DNA of 64,000 nucleotides from DATARN01 sp963851105 (lineage in GTDB: Bacteria > Actinomycetota > Acidimicrobiia > Acidimicrobiales > Palsa-688), in NCBI GenBank assembly GCA_963851105.1, contig CAWKNP010000009.1:1-64000 (forward strand), written 5' to 3'. Under the pieces are notes generated by a model. It saw only the letters and a program-made list of their open reading frames with translations, ran no database searches and was not told the origin of the DNA. Below, in pieces: positions 43,852 through 52,861 of the stretch. Made by a program: the position numbers and the translations under genes. Positions within the stretch are counted from its first letter, which is position 1; every line of letters starts with the position of its first letter.

Positions 43852-45465
43852 ATGGCAGCTCGCCACGTCGTCGTCGACGGATCCAACCTGGCCACCGAAG
43901 GCCGTTCCATGCCGAGCCTGGTGCAGCTGGACGAGGCCGTGCGGGAGTTCCTGACCGAAAACCCCGACGACATGGTCACGGTGGTGGTCGACGCGTCCTT
44001 CGGACACCGTATCGACGCCTCGGAGCTGAAGATGTTCGAGGAGGCCGAGGAGGCCGGCGAGCTGGTCTCGCCGCCCGCGGGTGCGATCGGGCGGGGCGAC
44101 GCCTTCTTGCTGCGCATCGCCGACAAGACCGGCGCCACCGTCCTTTCGAACGACTCCTTTCAGGAGTTCCACGGCGACTACGACTGGCTGTTCGAACGGG
44201 GGCGCCTCATCGGCGGCAAGCCCGTGCCGGCGGTCGGATGGATCTTCACCCCCCGCACCCCGGTCCGGGGCCCCCGATCCCGGGAAGCGGTCAAGGAAGC
44301 CAAGCGCAGCAAGGGCGACGGCGAGTCGACCACCCCCGGCCTCGACCTGGCGGCCGAACGCTCCAAGGGCACGAAGGGCCGGGGAAGAAAGACCGTCGAG
44401 CGCGCCATCGCGGTTGCCCTCGAGGAGGCGGTGGCGCCCAAGGAGAAGGCGCGCCGGCCCCGCAAGGGTGCCACTGCGCCCGCCGAGCCGGTCAACGACC
44501 CCCTGACCTTCATCACCTTCATCGCGGCCCATCCGCTGGGCGGCGAGGTCTCCGCGACGGTTGAGTCATTCGCCAGCCACGGGGCCTTCGTGGAGTGCGA
44601 GGGTGCCCGGTGCTACGTGCCGTTGTCAGCCATGGGGGAACCCCCGCCCAAGAGTGCCCGGGAGGTCTTCTCCAAGGGCGAGCTGGTGACTTTCGTTGTC
44701 CAGGCCCTCGACCCGCAACGCCGGGGCGTGGAGTTGGCCATGCCCGGCTTCGCCAAGATTGCGGGAGCGCCGACAGAGGAAACCGTGGCCGCCGAGATCG
44801 AAGCTCGGGCCTCCGAGGAGTCCGAGGCCGGCCGCAGACTCGGCGGCCGCCGGCGCACCGGCAGCACCGGTCAAGCGGACCAGAAAGAAGGCGGCGCCGG
44901 CGGTGGGCGACGTGGTGCCGGAACCGGGGCCAGTTCCGGCTCCCGCCAAGCAAGGCGCCCGGGGGCGGGGCAGAAAGGCGGCATCGGCCATCGAGGAGGC
45001 GCCGCCGTCGCCGCCGGCCGAACCCGTGGAGGCGCCCGCGGCCGCCAAGGTTCGGTCCCGGAAGCGGCCGACCAAGGCGGCGCCGCCCCCTGTCCAAGAG
45101 CCGGCGGCACCGGCCGCAGTCGAAGCCGCGGCGGCGGTGCCCCGGAAGCGGGGCTCTGTCGGCAAGGCCGCGAAGCAGACGGTGGCGAAGGCTTCAAGGG
45201 CCGAGTCGGCGGCGCTGGCCTCGCCCGCCAGAAAGACGTCCTCCCGGAAGGCGGCGGCGGCACCGAGTGCGCCCGCAGCACAGCCGGTAGCCGACGCACC
45301 TGTGGCCCCAGGACAAGAGGCGCAGGCGCCCCCCAGCGGTCGTCCGGCGAAGGCTCGCAAGCGAAGTACGTCCATCTCGGGCGCGGCCCCGGCCGAGCAG
45401 GCCGCCCCGGTCGAGCAGACCGCGTCTGCCGAGCAGACATCCCCTGCGGCGCCGGCCCCGACTGA
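43852..45465 (+). CDS. NYN-ribonuclease and S1-domain protein with apparent frameshifts in its tail
   Basis: Residues 1-155 form a Zc3h12a-like NYN domain (HVVVDGSNLATEG, VVVDASFGHRID, GRGDAFLLRIAD, VLSNDSFQEFHGDYDWL). A basic linker is followed by an S1-like RNA-binding domain (GEVSATVESFASHGAFVECE to VQALDPQRRGVELAMPG). From about 44830 this frame turns into Gly/Arg/Ser-rich sequence. The +1 frame continues with typical tail sequence (PVKRTRKKAAPAVGDV, then Ala/Pro/Lys-rich). Near 45765 a second shift leads to RRRASARKTTNTNETLAP and a stop at 45854. The intended product probably spans 43852-45854; indel errors or decay are both possible. Confidence 0.7.
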   Translation: MAARHVVVDGSNLATEGRSMPSLVQLDEAVREFLTENPDDMVTVVVDASFGHRIDASELKMFEEAEEAGELVSPPAGAIGRGDAFLLRIADKTGATVLSNDSFQEFHGDYDWLFERGRLIGGKPVPAVGWIFTPRTPVRGPRSREAVKEAKRSKGDGESTTPGLDLAAERSKGTKGRGRKTVERAIAVALEEAVAPKEKARRPRKGATAPAEPVNDPLTFITFIAAHPLGGEVSATVESFASHGAFVECEGARCYVPLSAMGEPPPKSAREVFSKGELVTFVVQALDPQRRGVELAMPGFAKIAGAPTEETVAAEIEARASEESEAGRRLGGRRRTGSTGQADQKEGGAGGGRRGAGTGASSGSRQARRPGAGQKGGIGHRGGAAVAAGRTRGGARGRQGSVPEAADQGGAAPCPRAGGTGRSRSRGGGAPEAGLCRQGREADGGEGFKGRVGGAGLARQKDVLPEGGGGTECARSTAGSRRTCGPRTRGAGAPQRSSGEGSQAKYVHLGRGPGRAGRPGRADRVCRADIPCGAGPD

Positions 45466-45967
45466 GCAGGCCGCGTCTGCCGCGCCGGCCCCGGCTGAGC
45501 AGGCCGCGTCTACCGCGCCGGCCCCGGTCGAGCGGACGGCGCCGCCAACCGCCTCGCGTCGCCGCGGCACCAAAGCGGCGCCCCCGGCGGCACCACCGGT
45601 CGAAGCCGAGGTGCCCGCACCGAGCCGGCGGGGTCGACGCAATCCTGCTGCCGCGCCCACGCCCGACAACGCCGCGCCTGCGGAGGCGCCGGGGGCCCTC
45701 GCCGCCGGCCGCCGCCGCGGTGCGGGCAGCGCCAAAGTCACGCCCGAAGCCCCACCGCTGACGTGCCCCGGCCCCGGCGCCTCCGACCCCGGCGCCGCGC
45801 CGGCGTGCCTCCGCTCGCAAAACGACCAACACGAACGAGACGCTCGCACCCTGAGTCGCCCTCGTCGGGGCTTTCCGCGCGAATACCGTCGACGTCGAGC
45901 TAGGTGACGCGCTCCGCGCCCACCCGGAAATCCCGATGTCTCAGGTCTCGGGCAAGATGGCAGCACC

Positions 45968-46750
45968 ATGCGCATCGCTACCTGGAACGTCAATTCGCTG
46001 AAGGTCCGTATGGGCCGCGTCGAGGAGTGGCTGGGCTATGCGCAGCCCGATATCTGCTGCCTGCAAGAGACCAAACTGTCCGACGCCGCCTTTCCCCATA
46101 TGGCGTTCTCCGCCTTGGGGTATGAGTCGGCCCATCACGGGCGGGGCCAGTGGAACGGCGTGGCCATCTTGTCGCGGGTGGGCCTCGACACGGTTATCGA
46201 AGGCTTCTGCCAGGGCGTCGAGCCGGACGAGGACACCAGGCTGTTGACCGCCACCTGCGGCGGCGTGGTGGTGTCGAGCGTGTACGTGCCCAACGGCCGG
46301 GCCCTGGATGCACCGCAGTTCCAGTACAAGCTCTCGTGGTTCCAGCGGTTGCGCCAGCACCTCGATCAGGTGGCCGATCCCAGCCGCCCGGTCGCGGTGG
46401 GCGGGGACTTCAACGTGGCGCCCGAGGATCGCGATGTCTGGGACCCGGCCAAGTTCGTGGGCAGTACCCACGTGAGCACCGACGAGCGCGACGCCCTGGC
46501 CAACCTCGAGGCGTGGGGGTTGGAGGACGCCTTCCGGCGTCGCTACCAGGAGGACCGGCTGTACACCTATTGGGACTACCGCGCCGGCGACTTCCACGAG
46601 CATCGCGGGATGCGGATAGACCTGATCCTCGTTTCCAAACCTGTCGCCGATGCCATCACCTGGGCCATCGTCGATCGCCAGGCGCGCAAGGGCAAGCTTC
46701 CCTCCGACCATGCTCCTTTGATGATCGACGTGGGGCCGATCGGGAATTGA
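45968..46750 (+). CDS. xthA: Exodeoxyribonuclease III
   Basis: The 260-aa AP endonuclease family protein starts MRIATWNVNSLKVR. It has catalytic motifs LQETKL (metal Glu), GDFNVAPEDRDVWDP, the HRGMRIDLILVS segment and the terminal SDHAPLMIDV His. It repairs abasic sites and 3'-blocked ends. Complete, normal length. Confidence 0.92.
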   Translation: MRIATWNVNSLKVRMGRVEEWLGYAQPDICCLQETKLSDAAFPHMAFSALGYESAHHGRGQWNGVAILSRVGLDTVIEGFCQGVEPDEDTRLLTATCGGVVVSSVYVPNGRALDAPQFQYKLSWFQRLRQHLDQVADPSRPVAVGGDFNVAPEDRDVWDPAKFVGSTHVSTDERDALANLEAWGLEDAFRRRYQEDRLYTYWDYRAGDFHEHRGMRIDLILVSKPVADAITWAIVDRQARKGKLPSDHAPLMIDVGPIGN

Positions 46751-46759
46751 GCGGCCTGG

Positions 46760-47194
46760 CTAGCGGATGGAAGCGGTGAGCGCCGACGCCAGCCGGCGCT
46801 CGATGTTGGGGGAGAACACCTCGATCAGCTCCGTGTCCCACAGCGCCCACGGCAACGGCAGGGCGGCCGAACCGGAACCGATCAGCGGACGGCGAGGGCG
46901 CGCGGCCCACGACGCCGCGCTCCCGCCCCGCCCTCGGTAGACGACCAAGCCGGTGAGGGGGTCGGGTACGGCATCGAGGGAGGCCTGGACAGATACCAGA
47001 TCGCGGAAGCGGTCCCAGGCTTCCTCGTCCTCGAATGCCAGCTCGAGCACTACTCCCCACGAGTGCCGGGCCCAGTTCCATTCCCGCGCGCCGGACAAGA
47101 AGGCGGACTCGACGAGGGCGTCGCCATAGGCCTCGGACCACAGAGCAGCTGACGAAGCGCCGTCAAGCACCTCAATGGAAAACCATACCGACAT
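46760..47194 (-). CDS. Conserved hypothetical protein
   Basis: The 144-aa protein starts MSVWFSIEVLDGASSAALWS and is rich in Trp. Its N-terminal ferredoxin-like pattern (SFLSGAREWNWARHSWG and FEDEEAWDRFRDLVSVQASL) suggests an alpha/beta-barrel sensor-type fold. A Ser/Trp-rich C-terminal half follows. No family recognised. ATG at 47192-47194; it is downstream of the DUF2505 gene on the same strand. Confidence 0.6.
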   Translation of the reverse strand: MSVWFSIEVLDGASSAALWSEAYGDALVESAFLSGAREWNWARHSWGVVLELAFEDEEAWDRFRDLVSVQASLDAVPDPLTGLVVYRGRGGSAASWAARPRRPLIGSGSAALPLPWALWDTELIEVFSPNIERRLASALTASIR

Positions 47195-47256
47195 GGTCGT
47201 AAGGGTAGGCCGGAAACACGCCCGAAGCAATCGGTTCCTCGCCATCTCCCTCGCGC

Positions 47257-47775
47257 TCAGCCGACGGTTCGGCGATGCTCCCCGCTTTCGATCCACCGGT
47301 CGAGCACCTCGGCTTCGAGGTCGGCGTGCTCGCGGAGACCGGAGATGATGGCGGTCTCGGCCTTGCTCCCGACGAGGGGCACCCGCACCACCACTTCTCC
47401 GCTCGCCGTTCGCCGCGAGGTACCGGTGGCGCGATCGGCGACGATGGTGATGGTCCCCGAACAGGTGAACATCGAGGTGTAGAAGTCCGGCACGATTTCG
47501 ATTTCGGTCCTGTGGGTGCGCCGGTCCTGGGTCGACTCCTCCACCCAGGAGAGCTTGGCGGGGTCGATGAACGCCTTGACGGTCGACGAGAGGTCGCCGG
47601 CGAAGTCGTAGCGGACCCGCTGGAAGATCCGGTCGCCCATGATGCGTTGCTCGAGCAACTCCGGCCGGCCCAGCTTGGGCAGCTTGGCCAGGGCGTCGAG
47701 GAACCGGGGGTCGACCAGCGCCTCCTCCACCTCTTCGATCGAGGCATGCAGATACTGCACCACCTCGAAATGCAT
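47257..47775 (-). CDS. DUF2505 family protein (START-like fold)
   Basis: The 172-aa protein begins MHFEVVQYLHASIEEVEEALVD and contains VRYDFAGDLSSTVKAFIDPAKLSW and a C-terminal amphipathic segment (ETAIISGLREHADLEAEVLD). This pattern is the actinobacterial DUF2505 family, a START/polyketide-cyclase-like lipid-binding fold of unknown role. Start is ATG 47773-47775 or the GTG one codon earlier. Confidence 0.75.
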   Translation of the reverse strand: MHFEVVQYLHASIEEVEEALVDPRFLDALAKLPKLGRPELLEQRIMGDRIFQRVRYDFAGDLSSTVKAFIDPAKLSWVEESTQDRRTHRTEIEIVPDFYTSMFTCSGTITIVADRATGTSRRTASGEVVVRVPLVGSKAETAIISGLREHADLEAEVLDRWIESGEHRRTVG

Positions 47776-47817
47776 CACGCCATCGTATGGCGCGGGGCCT
47801 CCTACCGAAAAGGGGGC

Positions 47818-49803
47818 TCAGACCGCGGCCATGAGGTCGAGCAACACCGTGCCGTAGCGGGCCACTTTGATCGGGCCCAGCCCCGGGACCCTCAAGAGCT
47901 CGTCGGCGGTGGCGGGCCGGCGGACCGCCACCGCGGCCAGGGTGGCGTCGTGGAGCAAGACATGGGCCGGCACGCCCGCGGTCCGCGCCGCCGCCGCCCG
48001 CCATGCCCGCAGGGCGTCGATCACCGCGGGGTCGGCGTCTACCTCATCGCGTCGCCGCAGCCCCGGTCCCGGCCGGTGGCACCGGGCGAGCTGATCCCGG
48101 GGCGCCGCCAGGCGCTGGCGCCACTGGTCAGGGGAGGTGACGGTGGCGCCGTCAGCTCCGCCCTCGGGTCCCGTGATGGCCGCTAGCCACGGCGATGGGC
48201 GGCGGGACATGGTGTGGTCACCGAAGCGGCGTTGCTCGGCCCACGAGCAGCGCAACTCGTCGCCGGCGCGCGTCATGGCGACATAGAGCAGCCGGCGCTC
48301 TTCGATCTCCTCGCAGTCGCTGCCGGCGTGGGCGATGGGGACGAAACCCTCCTCGATGCCTGCGACCCACACCAGCGGCCATTCCAGCCCCTTGGCGCGG
48401 TGGAAGGTGGACATGGTGATCCCGGCCGCCCCCTGGTCCATCCGGTCGCGGCTGGTCGCGGGCCCAAGCCAGCTCAAGAAGCCCTCGACGGTGGGCCGGC
48501 TCTCGAGGTGCTGGAAATCGGCGGCCAATGCGACCAGCACTTCGGCCGCCACGGCTCCCGGGCCGGCGCCGCCGCCGTCGGCCAGATCAGCCGCGACCAC
48601 GGCGAACGGCTCACCTCGGCGCGCCCCCACCTCGGCCAACAAAGCCTGGATCTCGGGGTCGTCGAGGAGGGGCCGGGCGCCGGCCAGCCGATAGGGGACC
48701 TGCGCCGCCCGGCACGCCGCCTCGAAGACCAGCATCTGGGCATTGGTGCGGACGAGCACCGCCATCTCCGACCACGGCCGGCCACCGGCTCGTTGCTGGC
48801 GCATCTCGGCGATCACGCCGTGCGCCTCGGCGGCGTCGTTGGGGTAAGCCCGGACCACCGTGGCCGGGCCGTCGGGCCGGGAGCTGCGGACGTCGCGATC
48901 ACAACAGCCGAGGACTCGGACCGCAGCCGCCACCACCTGCGGCGTGCAACGGTGATTGTCGTCCAGGTGCACGACCTCGGTACCCGGCCATCGCACCGGC
49001 AGGCTGTCCAACAGGGTGGCGTCGGCGCCGTTCCACCCGTACACCGCCTGATTGGGATCACCGACGACACAGATGTCGCGGCGGTCGCCGAGCCACGCCG
49101 ACAGCAGCCGGAACTGCAGGGGGTTCAGGTCCTGGAACTCGTCCACGAAGATGTGCCGCCACCGCCACCGCTGGACGGCGGCAAAGGCGGGATCCCGTTC
49201 GAGGGCGTCGGCACACAGGCTGAGGAGATCGTCGAAATCGGCCAGTCGGGTCCGCCGCTTCTCCACCTGGTAGCGGGCGAAAAGAGAGGCGACAGCGTCG
49301 GCATCGACCGGGGGCCGGCGACCCGCAGCCGTCGCTTCGGCGGGGTAGCGCTCGGGTGTGATGAGCCGAGCCGTCGCCCATTCGATCTCCGCGGCCAGGT
49401 CCCGCAGCGGGGCGGCAGCCACGTCGGGGCGCCCAACGACGAGCCGGGCCAGAAGCCGGGACTTGCGATCGAGCAGCGCGGGCGCCGGCTGGCCCCGGTC
49501 GGCCCAGTACTGGCGGAGCTGGGCATAGGCGACGGCGTGAAACGTCCCCGCGGTCACCCGGTCACGGATCCCGAGCAGGCGGAGGCGGTCGCCGAGCTCG
49601 CCCGCCGCCCGGCGGGTGAAGGTCAGGGCCAGGACGTGGGCGGCGTCGGCCCGACCGCCGGCGATGCCGTAACCGATGCGGCGGGTGAGCACGCGCGTCT
49701 TGCCGGAGCCGGCGCCCGCCAGGATGCACAGAGGGGCGGCGTCGCTCTCGACCGCTCGGCGCTGCGCCGGGGTGAGGTCACACAGAAGCGAGGCGGCGTC
49801 CAC
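47818..49803 (-). CDS. UvrD/Rep-family DNA helicase with C-terminal HRDC domain
   Basis: The 661-aa superfamily 1 helicase has Q-motif LTPAQRRAVES, Walker A ILAGAGSGKTRVLTRR, motif Ia LTFTRRAAGEL, motif II HIFVDEFQDLNPLQ, motif III VGDPNQAVYGWNGAD and motifs IV-VI (ITMSTFHRAKGLEWPLVWV, RLLYVAMTRAGDEL). An HRDC-like domain (ALRAWRAAAARTAGVPAHVL to LRVPGLGPIKVARYG) ends the protein. This matches actinobacterial UvrD2-like repair helicases. The GTG at 49801-49803 is the first plausible start before the Q-motif. Confidence 0.88.
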   Translation of the reverse strand: MDAASLLCDLTPAQRRAVESDAAPLCILAGAGSGKTRVLTRRIGYGIAGGRADAAHVLALTFTRRAAGELGDRLRLLGIRDRVTAGTFHAVAYAQLRQYWADRGQPAPALLDRKSRLLARLVVGRPDVAAAPLRDLAAEIEWATARLITPERYPAEATAAGRRPPVDADAVASLFARYQVEKRRTRLADFDDLLSLCADALERDPAFAAVQRWRWRHIFVDEFQDLNPLQFRLLSAWLGDRRDICVVGDPNQAVYGWNGADATLLDSLPVRWPGTEVVHLDDNHRCTPQVVAAAVRVLGCCDRDVRSSRPDGPATVVRAYPNDAAEAHGVIAEMRQQRAGGRPWSEMAVLVRTNAQMLVFEAACRAAQVPYRLAGARPLLDDPEIQALLAEVGARRGEPFAVVAADLADGGGAGPGAVAAEVLVALAADFQHLESRPTVEGFLSWLGPATSRDRMDQGAAGITMSTFHRAKGLEWPLVWVAGIEEGFVPIAHAGSDCEEIEERRLLYVAMTRAGDELRCSWAEQRRFGDHTMSRRPSPWLAAITGPEGGADGATVTSPDQWRQRLAAPRDQLARCHRPGPGLRRRDEVDADPAVIDALRAWRAAAARTAGVPAHVLLHDATLAAVAVRRPATADELLRVPGLGPIKVARYGTVLLDLMAAV

Positions 49804-50419
49804 ACCGCTTGAAGATACGGATGGGGTGTGACGGGCTGGTGGATGCTCGCCGCCGCCACCGCCACACCGCCGCCTGGCGAGCGGAAGCAAGGGTGGGCGG
49901 CCCCGCCGGCCCCCCCGCCGGCGAAGCTCCTGACCCTCCCCAACATCTTTTACCGGCCGGCCCCAAGTAGCCATTGGCGAACGCCTCCGACTCCTTGGGA
50001 CCCTGCCGTCAGGTTTGAGGCCGGATGGCGACCTCCCGGGTGCCTCGCGGCAGACCCAGGTGGCGCGCAAGCGGAAACCACCCGGCTCCGCTCGCCGTCC
50101 GACAACTACCTTGACCCGGCGCGAAATCCGATCGTCATCGACGGGAGGGTTTCGACGCCTTTCCCATCGCTGCCAGGTTGGATCCGTTGTACGGGCTGGG
50201 GGAAGTGTGCCCCTTTCAGGCGTCGGCGTCAAGGGTTCTCGCAGGTCAGACCGTGCGCAGGCCCCGAACGCCTTTCCACCATCAATGCCCCAACGGGGTA
50301 CATGTGCGCCGAAAACGACAGGGGCGACCGGCGTCGAGACCGGATCTTGGCGCCGGTTCTGGGTGGCTGGCGACTACGGTGTCGCCTTCGACCATGCCCC
50401 CTGCACCCGGCCCCGCGTC
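49804..50419. other. Intergenic region of about 600 bp, no gene recognised
   Basis: The gap lies between the divergent UvrD-like and hydrolase genes. Open frames cross it on both strands but none resembles a known protein. Small hairpins such as CCCC-AA-CGGGG-like elements near 50286-50297 are present. It is long enough for promoters plus a small RNA, but I can support neither. Confidence 0.4.
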
Positions 50420-51163
50420 GTGCTGAAGACCTTTGCCGGTGGGCGGCTGTTCGGTGCCGGCTATGGCACCGCCGTCCCCTGGGTCCTTGCGCTGCCAGGC
50501 TGGCAACGAACCCACCGGGACTTCGACGAGCTCCTGCGCGACTTCGACGCCATCGCCCTCGACCTGCCGGGCTTCGGCGCCGCCCCGGCGCCTCCCGAGG
50601 CTTGGACGACCGCCGAGTACGCCGAGCACGTGGCGCCGGTCCTCGAGGACATGGGTCCCCGGGTGGTCGTGGTCGGGCACTCGTTCGGCGGCCGGGTGGC
50701 CACGCACCTGGCGGCGGCGCACCCCGAGCGCATCGCGTCGCTGGTGCTCACCGGTGTGCCCCTCATCCGGGCGGGCGCGGGCCGCCGGTCCGGGGCACCC
50801 CTGGCGCTGCGCGCCGCCAAGGCCCTGCGCCGTACCGGCATCGTGCCCGAGGAGCAGGTCGAGCGCCTGCGCCAGAAGCACGGTTCTGCCGACTATCGGC
50901 AGGCGACGGGGGTCATGCGCGACGTTCTGGTGAAAGCGGTCAACGAGACCTATCAGGAACCGCTGGCCGCCTTTCCCGGACCAATCGAGCTCGTCTGGGG
51001 CGCCGACGACGACCAGGCGCCCCTGGCGGTCGCCGAGGCGGCCCGAGCCCACTGCGCGCAGCCCCCCAACCTGGTGGTGCTCGAAGGCGTCGGCCACTTC
51101 GTTCCCCGCGACCGGCCCGACGCCCTCGCCGCCGCCGTGGCCCGCCACCGCCCGAGCACGTGA
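50420..51163 (+). CDS. Alpha/beta hydrolase
   Basis: The 247-aa hydrolase has oxyanion region VLALPGWQRTHRDF, nucleophile elbow VVVVGHSFGGRVATHLA, acid-residue strand ELVWGADDDQAPL and the catalytic His in LEGVGHFVPRDRP. The start is uncertain. I use GTG 50420 because VLKTFAGGRLFG begins the recognisable fold; the frame is open further upstream. It is the first gene of a long + strand run with the Mur ligase and Ddl. Confidence 0.78.
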   Translation: MLKTFAGGRLFGAGYGTAVPWVLALPGWQRTHRDFDELLRDFDAIALDLPGFGAAPAPPEAWTTAEYAEHVAPVLEDMGPRVVVVGHSFGGRVATHLAAAHPERIASLVLTGVPLIRAGAGRRSGAPLALRAAKALRRTGIVPEEQVERLRQKHGSADYRQATGVMRDVLVKAVNETYQEPLAAFPGPIELVWGADDDQAPLAVAEAARAHCAQPPNLVVLEGVGHFVPRDRPDALAAAVARHRPST

Positions 51164-51269
51164 ACAGCACCGATCAACCTCCTGCCGCGGGGCGAAGCGC
51201 CGCCCGAAGCCATCACCCAGTGCTCGCGCCGGCCGCCGGGCCGCCCGAGCGCGTGAGCACGAAAAGCAC

Positions 51270-52848
51270 GTGAGCAGCACCGCCGCCCAGGTCATCCTCT
51301 TCGCCGCCGCGCTGGTGGCGGCCGGGTTGGCAGGTGTCCGCTGGCTGCGCGTCGCCCAGCGGGAGCACTACCTGCCCGGCTCGGTCGTCCGCTTCGCCCG
51401 GCGGTGGTGGTCGATCGGGCCCAACCGCCTCCTCGGCGGCGCCGCCCTGCTCGGCCTGGCCGGGGCTGCGGCCAAGGTGGCACCGGCGGGCCTGGTGGCG
51501 GTGGCCGCGGTGGCCGCGGGCCCATTCGGCCTCGGCCTCAGGGGGCGGACGTCGGCGCTGGTCTGGACCCGCCGCCTGAAAGTGCTGGCGGCGGTGGCCG
51601 CCACGCTGGCCGCCGCCGCAGTAGCGCTGGCCGATTGCACTGGCCCCCGGCTGGGCCGTGGCCGCGGCCGCGGCGACGCTGGCGGCGGTGGCCGCGCCGG
51701 TCATCGTCGACCTCGCCCTGGTGGCCACCCGGCCCCTCGAGCGCCGGTTGGGCGCCAAGTTCGTACGCCGGGCGAGGACCAAACTGGCGGCGGTGCACCC
51801 GAAGGTGGTGGCCATCACCGGGTCATACGGGAAGACGGGCACCAAGGGTTACGTGGCTCACCTGGTGAGCGGCAGCCTCACCGTCGTCGCTACGCCGAAG
51901 AGCTACAACAACCAATCGGGGCTGTCACGGGCGATCAATGACCACCTGCTTCCCGCCACCGATGTCTTCGTGGCCGAGATGGGCACGTACGGCCCTGGGG
52001 AGATCGCCGAGATGTGCGCCTGGGTCACTCCCGACATCGCGGTCATCACCGCCATCGGCCCGGTGCACCTCGAGCGCATGAAGGACGAGGCCACGATCAC
52101 CCGGGCCAAGGCGGAGATCCTGGAGCGGGCCGAGGTGGCGGTGCTGAACATCGACAGCCCCTGGCTGGCCGCCCTGGCCGACCAACGGGCCACCGACGGC
52201 AAGAAGGTGTGGCGCTGCTCGGCCGTCGACCGCCGTGCCGACGTCTGCGTGGCCCACGACGACGGAGCGCTGCGGGTGTTCATCCAGGTACCGGGAGGCG
52301 GCAACCGCCAGATCGCACACGTCAAAGGGCGCGATGCCCCGCCGACCAATGTCGCGTGCGCGGTGGCGGTGGCCCTCGAGCTCGGTGTCGAGCCCGACCT
52401 GATCGCCCGCCGCCTGCCCGGCCTGCCGGGCGCCCCCCACCGGCGGGAGGTCTCCGTCGCGAAGGTGGGCGCCACGGTCATCGACGACACCTACAACGCC
52501 AATCCCGCGGGAGCCGCCTCCGCCCTGCGCCTCCTTGGCGAGATCGCAGGCCTGGCAGGTGCCAAGCGCGTCGTCGTCACGCCGGGCATGGTCGAGCTCG
52601 GCGTCCGCCAGGAGGACGAAAACGCCGCCTTCGGGCAACAGGCGGCGGCGGTCGCCAGCCACCTCCTCGTCATCGGCCAGACCAACGCCAAGGCCCTCAT
52701 CGCGGGCGCCCGGCGGGTCCCCGAATCCGAACGAGCCCAGGTTCTGCGCTTCGCCCGCCGCGACGACGCCGTCGGTTGGGTGACCGAACACCTGGGGCCC
52801 GGCGACGCCGTGCTGTACGAAAACGACCTCCCGGACCATCACCCGTGA
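51270..52848 (+). CDS. MurF-like Mur ligase with N-terminal membrane region, apparent single-base frameshift
   Basis: The first frame (from 51270, GTG) encodes hydrophobic helices. After codon ALAD near 51633 it becomes Arg/Gly-rich. The +1 frame continues the helix as IALAPGWAVAAAAATLAAV and then gives a Mur ligase: ITGSYGKTGTKGYVAHL (ATP loop), SYNNQSGLS, EMGTYGPGEI, GPVHLERM, LNIDSP and IDDTYNANPAGAASALRLL. Removing one G at about 51633 joins the two parts into about 525 aa. The ATPase, central and C-terminal domains are complete. Adjacent Ddl supports D-Ala-D-Ala ligation. Confidence 0.78.
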
Positions 52849-52861
52849 AAGGATGGGAGGC

